Positions 7,386 through 13,179 of a stretch of DNA of 19,052 nt are shown here, piece after piece. Under the pieces are notes generated by a model. That model was not told the origin of the DNA and ran no database searches. It was given only the letters and a program-made list of their open reading frames with translations. Source of the DNA: Pirellulales bacterium (GTDB lineage: Bacteria > Planctomycetota > Planctomycetia > Pirellulales > Thermoguttaceae); NCBI GenBank assembly GCA_030642635.1, contig DAOWNK010000022.1, positions 1 to 19,052 on the forward strand, in the 5' to 3' direction. The position numbers were made by a program, and so were the translations under genes. Numbering within the stretch: the first letter of the stretch is position 1; every line of letters begins with the position of its first letter.

Positions 7386-7520
7386 TAGGGGTTGGGGGCT
7401 GGGGAAGAAGAGGAGGGAGAAGAAAAGAGCGAAGAGGGATTTTGAATTTTCCTCTCTTCACTCTCTTCACTCTTCTCTCCTCCGGTCCCCAGTCCCTAGC
7501 CCCCAGTCCCTAGCCCCCAT
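7386..7520. repeat. Imperfect palindrome of heptamers and purine/pyrimidine tracts in the divergent hisI/GT2 region
   Basis: The left arm carries heptamer-like units TAGGGGT TGGGGGC TGGGGA (7386-7405), then an almost pure purine tract (7401-7439, one C). After an AT-rich centre (ATTTTGAATTTT) comes a nearly pure pyrimidine tract (about 7450-7483), then CCCCAGT CCCTAGC twice and CCCCAT (7487-7520). The purine tract and the complement of the pyrimidine tract are recognisably similar, so the region can fold back on itself. It lies between divergent genes and should hold their promoters, but I could not find a convincing -35/-10 pair. The further stretch 7521-7673 shows no other clear feature. 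Confidence 0.7.
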
Positions 7521-7673
7521 AATACTCATCAAAGCAATTTCTTACCAGTGGCCACCACGGTACAATCGCCACTGCTGCCACAGCCGTTATCCTTGGCCCC
7601 ACGCAGTCGAAATGATCGGACTGCCCGGTACGAAACGCGCAACAAGGCCGACTGGGGCTTTCTTGCAGTCGAG

Positions 7674-8141
7674 ATGCCTCGTATTCCGACGTTATATACC
7701 GCAGAACCTCCCGGAAGGAGCATTCCTTTGAACCGATCTCTAACCGTCCTGTTGCCGGTCCACAACGTCGAGTCGACCATCTCGACCACGGTTATGGAGA
7801 TCATCGAGGACGTCTCCGATTGGACCGAACGGTTGGAACTGGTAATTATCGACGACGGCTCGGCCGACGCCACCTGCGAAGTCGTCGACGAGTTGGTCCG
7901 TTCCTACCCGCAGATTCGGACGATACGTCACGGCAAACACCTGGGACGCAAGGCGGCCGTCCGAACCGGACTGAAGCACAGCGGCGGCGAGATTGTACTG
8001 TTGCGCGATGCCGCACACGTTGATTCCAAGGCCGGATACCAGGTGCTACATCGCCGCGCGACGGGACGAGTACACGGCTCCAGCCGCCCGACCCGACCGA
8101 ACTATCTTGCCCGGCTTCGGAACTTCGCCCTGGGCGAGTAG
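7674..8141 (+). CDS. Short GT2-like glycosyltransferase domain protein
   Basis: The protein has 155 residues from the chosen ATG. LTVLLPVHNVESTI opens a GT-A fold typical of family 2 glycosyltransferases, and LELVIIDDGSADAT is the nucleotide-sugar-binding loop. GRKAAVRTGLKHSGGEIVLLRDA corresponds to the region leading to the DXD motif, but the canonical FLDAD is replaced by LLRDA. After that the protein loses family likeness and ends within 50 residues, so the acceptor-binding half is missing. It may be a truncated gene or a short planctomycete variant. The frame is open to a GTG at 7548, but the added 42 residues are not domain-like. It stops at 8139-8141, where a palindromic element begins. 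The role is unclear; activity is doubtful. Confidence 0.65.
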   Translation: MPRIPTLYTAEPPGRSIPLNRSLTVLLPVHNVESTISTTVMEIIEDVSDWTERLELVIIDDGSADATCEVVDELVRSYPQIRTIRHGKHLGRKAAVRTGLKHSGGEIVLLRDAAHVDSKAGYQVLHRRATGRVHGSSRPTRPNYLARLRNFALGE

Positions 8142-8195
8142 TTTAGCCGCCGCGTCCACGCGGCGTGCTTCCCGGCGTAGACGCCGGGGCTAAAC
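8141..8195. repeat. TTTAGC palindromic element A (after the GT2 gene)
   Basis: Closing arms GTTTAGC (8141-8147) and GCTAAAC (8189-8195) enclose two perfect hairpins: GCCGCG-tcca-CGCGGC (8149-8164) and CCCGGCG-taga-CGCCGGG (8171-8188). It starts at the last base of the GT2 stop codon. It could end transcription before galK or act as a REP-like repeat. The rest of the gap to galK (8196-8244) shows a C-rich run and no other clear signal. Confidence 0.75.
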
Positions 8196-8244
8196 TCCCC
8201 CCTCGCCCCTTGACCAACGCGGCCGAAAACGCCACGATAGAGGT

Positions 8245-9399
8245 ATGCCAATTCAGCCAAAACACCTCGATGAGCAGTTCGCCAAGTGCTACGGTGAACC
8301 GCCACGTTGGGTCGTCCGTGCACCCGGCCGGGTCAACCTGATCGGCGAACACACCGACTACAACGACGGTTTCGTGTTGCCGTTGGCCATAGACAGGGCG
8401 ATCTGGATCGCGCTTCGTCCGCGCGACGACGGACAAGTGTCGGTATATTCTATCGACTTCAATCAGACGAAGGAGTTCTCGCTGGACAACCTGACCGACG
8501 AGAAGTCGGGCTGGATCGAATACATCAAGGCAGTAGCATGGAGCCTACAGGAGGCCGGACTGGAACCATCCGGTTGGGAAGGCATCCTGGTGGGCGACGT
8601 GCCGCTTGGGGCCGGGCTGTCCTCCTCGGCCGCTTTAGAGATGGCTGCCGCCAGGGCGTTTGCCGCCGTGGGCAATTTCGATTGGGACCCGGCCGGCATG
8701 GCCAAGCTGGGACAACGTGCGGAAAACCAATGGATCGGCGTCCGTTGCGGCATCATGGACCAATTGATCTCGGCCGCCGCCGTGGCCGACCATGCACTGC
8801 TGATTGACTGCCGGTCGCTTCAAACCCGGCCTGTCCCGATGCCCTCCGGTGTGGCGATAGCCGTGCTCGACACGGCCACCAGTCGCGGGCTGGTCGATTC
8901 GGCATACAACGAGCGTCGCAGCCAGTGCGAATCGGCCGCCGAGTTTTTCCAGGTGAACGCGCTGCGCGACGCGGACCTCGAACTGTTCGAGCAACTCGCC
9001 CACGAATTGGACGAAACCGTCAAGCGCCGTGCATTGCACGTGATTACCGAAAACGACCGCACCTTACAGGCCGTCGAGGCCATGTGCCGCGGCGAGCTTG
9101 CCGCACTTGGCACACTAATGAACAAAAGTCACCAGAGCCTGCGCGACGATTACGAAGTCTCCAGCAACGCGTTGGATACCATGGTCGAGTGCGCCACCGC
9201 CCACGACGCATGCTACGGCGCTCGGATGACAGGCGCCGGGTTCGGCGGCTGCGCAGTTGCACTGATCGACGCGTCGGCGGCCGACGAGTTCGCTGTCAAG
9301 ATTGCAGTTGACTACCAACAAAAAACCGGCCGCACGCCGGCAGTCTATGTATGCCGTGCAACCGCCGGGGCGGAGATCATTACAGGGGCTGGGGGCTAG
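8245..9399 (+). CDS. galK: Galactokinase
   Basis: This GHMP-family kinase phosphorylates galactose at C1 with ATP, entering the Leloir pathway. The 384-residue length is standard. The galactokinase signature GRVNLIGEHTDYNDG is at 28-42, the ATP-binding motif GAGLSSSAA at 122-130, the catalytic-base region GIMDQ at 169-173 (D172), and motif three MTGAGFGG at 328-335. The ATG at 8245 has AGAGG close upstream. The last residues (TGAGG) and the stop TAG at 9397-9399 are encoded by the G-rich heptamer array, so the repeat has entered the end of the gene. No galT or galE is in the window; its neighbours are a glycosyltransferase fragment and histidine genes. Confidence 0.95.
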   Translation: MPIQPKHLDEQFAKCYGEPPRWVVRAPGRVNLIGEHTDYNDGFVLPLAIDRAIWIALRPRDDGQVSVYSIDFNQTKEFSLDNLTDEKSGWIEYIKAVAWSLQEAGLEPSGWEGILVGDVPLGAGLSSSAALEMAAARAFAAVGNFDWDPAGMAKLGQRAENQWIGVRCGIMDQLISAAAVADHALLIDCRSLQTRPVPMPSGVAIAVLDTATSRGLVDSAYNERRSQCESAAEFFQVNALRDADLELFEQLAHELDETVKRRALHVITENDRTLQAVEAMCRGELAALGTLMNKSHQSLRDDYEVSSNALDTMVECATAHDACYGARMTGAGFGGCAVALIDASAADEFAVKIAVDYQQKTGRTPAVYVCRATAGAEIITGAGG

Positions 9400-9493
9400 G
9401 GATTTGGGTATCGGGGTTCGGAATGTACGATCAAATTCCCCAGTCCCCAGCCCCCAGTCCCTAGCCCCCAGCCCCTAGCCCCCAGCCCCTAAT
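9385..9493. repeat. Inverted heptamer arrays between galK and hisH
   Basis: The G-rich arm at 9385-9412 reads GGGGCTG GGGGCTA GGGATTT GGGTATC and includes the galK stop. The C-rich arm at 9438-9493 consists of eight contiguous 7-base units (CCCCAGT, CCCCAGC, CCCCAGT, CCCTAGC, CCCCAGC, CCCTAGC, CCCCAGC, CCCTAAT) and ends exactly at the hisH ATG. The arms are complementary across a ~25-base centre. The G arm carries five G-runs on the transcribed strand, which is a possible RNA G-quadruplex. Confidence 0.85.
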
Positions 9494-10105
9494 ATGATAA
9501 CCATCATCGACTACGGCATGGGCAACCTTCGCAGCGTGCAGAAGGGTTTTGAAAAGGTCGGCCATAGTGCGGTCGTCACCAGCGACCCGGTCAAGGTGGC
9601 CGGTGCGACCAAGCTGGTCCTGCCGGGTGTCGGGGCGTTCGAGGACGCCATGGCCGAGCTTAACCGCCGTGGGCTGATCAAGCCGGTGCTCGATGCAATC
9701 GGCAGCGGCCGGGCATTCCTTGGAATCTGCCTGGGGTTGCAACTACTCTTCGAGCGGAGCCACGAGCACGGCGAACACCTGGGTCTTGGCGTACTGCCGG
9801 GCGAGTGCGTCCGCTTCGAATTGCCGCCGGAGTACTCGGTGCCGCAGATGGGCTGGAACCAAATCTCGATCCCGCACCGACCGCCGATCCTGGACGGGAT
9901 CGAAGAGGGAACGTACTTCTATTTCGTCCACTCGTATTACGTCGTGCCCGACGATCAAGAAATAATCGCGGCCGAGACCGACTACGGCGTGACGTTTTGC
10001 TCGATGGCCTGGCGTGAAAACCTCTTCGCCACGCAGTTTCACCCGGAGAAGAGCCAGCAGGCCGGGTTGCGAATACTCAAGAATTTCGCCGAACTGGACA
10101 CATAA
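9494..10105 (+). CDS. hisH: Imidazole glycerol phosphate synthase, glutamine amidotransferase subunit
   Basis: HisH frees ammonia from glutamine and passes it to HisF, which makes imidazole glycerol phosphate and AICAR. The protein has 203 residues, the usual size. Visible class I amidotransferase features are DYGMGNLRSV (6-15), LPGVGAFEDAM (43-53), the nucleophile elbow GICLGLQLLF with C79, and the His-Glu pair in FHPEK (H183, E185). The partner hisF is not in the window. The start codon follows the heptamer array with no spacer and no Shine-Dalgarno site. hisA begins 68 bases downstream, so the two are likely one transcript. Confidence 0.96.
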   Translation: MITIIDYGMGNLRSVQKGFEKVGHSAVVTSDPVKVAGATKLVLPGVGAFEDAMAELNRRGLIKPVLDAIGSGRAFLGICLGLQLLFERSHEHGEHLGLGVLPGECVRFELPPEYSVPQMGWNQISIPHRPPILDGIEEGTYFYFVHSYYVVPDDQEIIAAETDYGVTFCSMAWRENLFATQFHPEKSQQAGLRILKNFAELDT

Positions 10106-10173
10106 CCGCTTGCGGCTTCGCACATTCTATGCCATATTACATGTTTTGCCATTGCGGCAGGAGCAGCAAACGC

Positions 10174-10890
10174 GTGGAAATCTGGCCGGCAATTGACCTG
10201 CGGGGTGGTAACTGCGTAAGACTTCGGCAAGGGAACTACGACCGAGAAACCGTATTCGGCGAAGACCCGGCCGCCATGGCCCGGCATTGGGTTGAACTGG
10301 GGGCAAGACACCTGCACATTGTCGATCTGGACGGCGCCAAGGAAGGGCGGCCGGTCAATTTGCCCAGCGTTCGTGAAATACTCCAGGCGGTCGATGTGCC
10401 GTGTGAACTGGGCGGAGGGGTTCGTAGCGAGAAGACGATCCGAGAATTGCTGGACGCGGGACTACAGCGGCTGGTGATCGGCACTTTGGCAATACTGCGG
10501 CCCGACTGGTTCCGAGAGATGAGCCGGGCGTTTCCTGGCAGGCTGGTCCTTGGGATCGACGCCCGGGCCGGCTGTGTGGCCACCGACGGCTGGTTGGAAA
10601 CCAGCGAAGTCAGTGCGGTCAAACTGGCCGGGCAGTTCGCCGGCGAGCCGATCGCGGCGCTGGTCTATACGGATATCGCCACCGACGGGATGCTCTCCGG
10701 GCCGAACTTCGCCGCGATGGCCCAGATGCGCTCGGCGGTCGAGATGCCAGTGATTGCATCCGGTGGTGTAACTACAAAGGAAGACGTCGCACGGCTGGCG
10801 GCGACCGGCGTTGCCGGTTGCATTATAGGCCGGGCGTTATACGAGGAAACATTAACACTGCCCGACGCATTGGCAGCGGCAGATATTTAG
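10174..10890 (+). CDS. hisA: ProFAR isomerase (phosphoribosylformimino-5-aminoimidazole carboxamide ribotide isomerase)
   Basis: HisA carries out the Amadori rearrangement that feeds HisF/HisH. From the GTG at 10174 the protein has 238 residues, close to the usual 240-245. The (beta/alpha)8 barrel landmarks are PAIDLRGG with catalytic D8, DLDGAKEGRP (51-60), ELGGGVRS (phosphate binding, 78-85), LGIDAR with D129, YTDIATDGM (165-173) and IASGGVT (194-200). GTG is preferred to the upstream ATG at 10129 because AGGAG lies ten bases before it and HisA proteins begin close to this point; the extra 15 residues would be Cys/Ser-rich and unrelated. Its stop codon is the TAG of the TTTAGCC end of palindromic element B. 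Confidence 0.94.
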   Translation: MEIWPAIDLRGGNCVRLRQGNYDRETVFGEDPAAMARHWVELGARHLHIVDLDGAKEGRPVNLPSVREILQAVDVPCELGGGVRSEKTIRELLDAGLQRLVIGTLAILRPDWFREMSRAFPGRLVLGIDARAGCVATDGWLETSEVSAVKLAGQFAGEPIAALVYTDIATDGMLSGPNFAAMAQMRSAVEMPVIASGGVTTKEDVARLAATGVAGCIIGRALYEETLTLPDALAAADI

Positions 10891-10967
10891 CCCCGGGTGA
10901 ATACACCCGGGGCAAACATTGCGAAAAGCGCAACATTGCCCGCCGTGTATTCACGGCGGGCTAAATA
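10884..10967. repeat. TTTAGC palindromic element B, three-armed cloverleaf
   Basis: Closing arms TATTTAG (10884-10890) and CTAAATA (10961-10967) enclose three hairpins: a 9-bp stem with AATA loop (10891-10912), a 5-bp stem with AAAAG loop (10919-10933) and a 9-bp stem with TATT loop (10939-10960). The left closing arm contains the hisA stop codon. The overall drawing resembles a tRNA cloverleaf, but it lacks tRNA consensus bases. It may terminate the his transcript before the EF-G-like gene. Confidence 0.8.
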
Positions 10968-10989
10968 ACGAATCAAAGGGAACAATACC

Positions 10990-13089
10990 ATGGCCAAGTA
11001 CAAAGTCGACGACATCCGCAACATTGCACTGTGCGGGCACGGCTCAGCCGGCAAGACCACACTGGCCGACGCGATACTGACCTCCACCGGCACGCTTAGC
11101 CGACAGGCGAGCGTGGACGACGAGACCAGCATCTGCGATTTCGACGATGAAGAGAAACAGCACAAGTACTCGATAGAAGCAACTGTGGTGCACTTCGACC
11201 ATGCCGGTAAGCATTTTCGGGTGATCGACACGCCCGGCTACCCCGATTTTATCGGCCAGACCATCGGTGCGATGCGAGGGGTCGATACGGCCGCAATAGT
11301 AATCAACGCACAATCGGGTATCGAGGTAAACACCCGCCGTGTGTTCGCCGAGGCGGAGAAAGCCGGCTTGGGTCGGATCATCATCAACAACAAGATGGAC
11401 TCCGACAACATCGACTTCCCCTCGCTCATCAAGAGTATTAAGGAATTGTTCGGCAACGCTTGCGTGCCGCTTAACGTGCCGCTGGGCCACGGCGCCGATT
11501 TCCGAGGTGTGGCCGGTACGTTGAATGTGCCGGATGATACCGACGGTGCACTGATCGATCCGGCCGAGATCAGCGAGTCGCTGCTGGAGTCGATCATCGA
11601 GGTCGACGAGGAAGTGATGGAGCGATACTTCGAGGGCGCCATGCCGACCGACCAGGAGCTTTCCGGGCTGATCGTCCGGTCGGTGGCCGAAGGAAGCCTG
11701 ATCCCAATCATCTGCTGTTCTGGCAAGACGGGCGTGGGACTGCCGGAGTTGCTGGACGCCATGGCGATGTGTGCCCTGCCGGGCGGCGCCGTCGAGCGAA
11801 CCGCAAAAGATTCCAACAATAATGATGTGGCGATTCAGGCAGATCCGGCCGGGCCGCTGGTCGCGCAGGTATTCAAAACCCGAATCGACCCGTTCGTGCA
11901 GAAGCTGAGCTTCATTCGCGTCTTCTCCGGCACTCTGAAAAAGGATGTTACCGTGCCGGCGGCCGGATTTCGAAAGGGCGTCAAACTCGGCCAGTTGTTC
12001 AGCGTGCAGGCCGATGCAACCGAGCCGGTCGACGAGGTCGGCCCCGGCGGAATCGTAGCGGTGGCCAAAATGGAGGACCTTGCCACCGGCGCCACACTCG
12101 GTGAGCTGACAATGCCGCCGATCGAGTTCCCCACGCCGATGGTCGGGCTGGCTGTTACGCCCAAAAGCCGCGGCGATGAAACAAAGTTATCCGGTGCGCT
12201 CGCAAAAATCGTTCAGGAGGACCAAACCTTCCGACTCGACCGCGACGCACAGACCAAAGAGATGGTCGTCACGGGCATGAGCGAGCTGCACCTGCAAATC
12301 ATACAGGAACGATTGAAGCGGCGCGATAAGGTCGAGGTTCAGACCAAGGAGCCGAAAATTCCGTATCGCGAGACGATCCAGGCGAACGCCGAGGGCAGCT
12401 ACCGGCACAAAAAGCAGACCGGCGGCCGGGGCCAGTTTGGCGAGGTGCACATCCGCATGTTCCCGTTGCCGGAGGGCACCGACATCGAGCAGTACGCCAC
12501 CAAGGCGCGATTCGCCTCGATAAAGACGCCGCACTACGAGCCGGATTGTAACTTTCTTTGGATCGACTCGGTCGTCGGCGGGACGATACCCAGCAACTTC
12601 ATGCCGGCAGTGGAAAAGGGATTCAAGGACCGATGCGCTCGAGGGGTGATCGCCGGCTACCAGGTGCAAAACCTCTGCATCGAGGTCCACTTCGGCAAGC
12701 ACCATCCGGTCGACAGCTCCGAGGCCGCGTTTAAAACCGCCGCCTCGATGGCATTCCGAAACGTCTTCCAGAACGCCAAGCCGGCGCTGCTGGAGCCGAT
12801 CGTCAAGATCGAAGTGACAGTGCCTGCCGATAAGGTGGGCGATATCAGCAGCGATATGTCCGGCCGACGCGGACGCGTGTTGGGTATGGACTCCGCCAGC
12901 GGAGGACTGCAAACAGTCGCTGCCGAAGTGCCGCTGGCCGAGGTGACCACATATAACCGGAGCCTGTCGAGCATAACCGGCGGGCAGGGCAGCTACACCA
13001 TCGAATTCAGCCACTACGACGTCGTGCCGGGCAACGTCCAACAGGAAATCATCGCCAAGGCACAACTCAAGGAAGAGGAAGAGGATTAA
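10990..13089 (+). CDS. Elongation factor G-like GTPase (EF-G2 type)
   Basis: The protein has 699 residues and the full EF-G domain order. The G domain has a P-loop GHGSAGKT (16-23) in place of AHIDAGKT, switch II DTPGYPDF (80-87) and NNKMD (133-137). Domain II follows (VAQVFKTRIDPFVQKLSFIR), then domain III (MSELHLQIIQERLKR), domain IV (RETIQANAEGSYRHKKQTGGRGQFG) and domain V (SDMSGRRGRVLGMD). It differs from canonical EF-G: the catalytic-type histidine of DTPGH is Tyr84, and the switch I RGITI-type motif is missing. These traits fit the paralogous EF-G2 group, whose members have varied or unknown roles. The ATG has AAAGGGA eight bases upstream. It probably does not replace the main translocase; a typical fusA near str-operon genes should exist elsewhere. 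Confidence 0.85.
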   Translation: MAKYKVDDIRNIALCGHGSAGKTTLADAILTSTGTLSRQASVDDETSICDFDDEEKQHKYSIEATVVHFDHAGKHFRVIDTPGYPDFIGQTIGAMRGVDTAAIVINAQSGIEVNTRRVFAEAEKAGLGRIIINNKMDSDNIDFPSLIKSIKELFGNACVPLNVPLGHGADFRGVAGTLNVPDDTDGALIDPAEISESLLESIIEVDEEVMERYFEGAMPTDQELSGLIVRSVAEGSLIPIICCSGKTGVGLPELLDAMAMCALPGGAVERTAKDSNNNDVAIQADPAGPLVAQVFKTRIDPFVQKLSFIRVFSGTLKKDVTVPAAGFRKGVKLGQLFSVQADATEPVDEVGPGGIVAVAKMEDLATGATLGELTMPPIEFPTPMVGLAVTPKSRGDETKLSGALAKIVQEDQTFRLDRDAQTKEMVVTGMSELHLQIIQERLKRRDKVEVQTKEPKIPYRETIQANAEGSYRHKKQTGGRGQFGEVHIRMFPLPEGTDIEQYATKARFASIKTPHYEPDCNFLWIDSVVGGTIPSNFMPAVEKGFKDRCARGVIAGYQVQNLCIEVHFGKHHPVDSSEAAFKTAASMAFRNVFQNAKPALLEPIVKIEVTVPADKVGDISSDMSGRRGRVLGMDSASGGLQTVAAEVPLAEVTTYNRSLSSITGGQGSYTIEFSHYDVVPGNVQQEIIAKAQLKEEEED

Positions 13090-13179
13090 GTTTAGCCGCC
13101 GTGCTTGCACGGCGCGTCGATAGCGAGCCGCCGGGTTAATCCCGGCGCGAACCGCATCGCGGTGTCCTGATGCTAAAAC
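13090..13179. repeat. TTTAGC palindromic element C, spanning the gap to the lipoprotein gene
   Basis: GTTTAGC (13090-13096) starts directly after the TAA of the EF-G-like gene. Hairpins follow: GCCGTG-cttg-CACGGC (13098-13113), CGCCGGG-ttaat-CCCGGCG (13129-13147) and CCGC-atc-GCGG (13152-13162). GCTAAAAC at 13172-13179, a one-base variant of the closing GCTAAAC, lies inside the first codons of the next gene. The first two hairpin modules recur in element E. Confidence 0.65.

Noticed and set aside
8211..8236. Promoter for galK (TTGACC with a weak -10)
   Set aside because: The -35-like box is acceptable, but the matching -10 position (CACGAT) is poor, so it was not listed as a feature.
9438..9493. 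CRISPR array suggested by regular repeats before hisH
   Set aside because: The units are 7 bases in direct tandem with no spacers, and no cas genes are near.
10129..10173. ATG at 10129 as the hisA start
   Set aside because: It would add 15 residues unlike HisA N-termini, while the GTG at 10174 has AGGAG at a suitable distance and gives the usual length.
10884..10967. Possible tRNA gene suggested by the cloverleaf shape
   Set aside because: There is no TTC-type T-loop, no D-loop guanines and no acceptor-stem spacing; it shares its ends with other TTTAGC elements.
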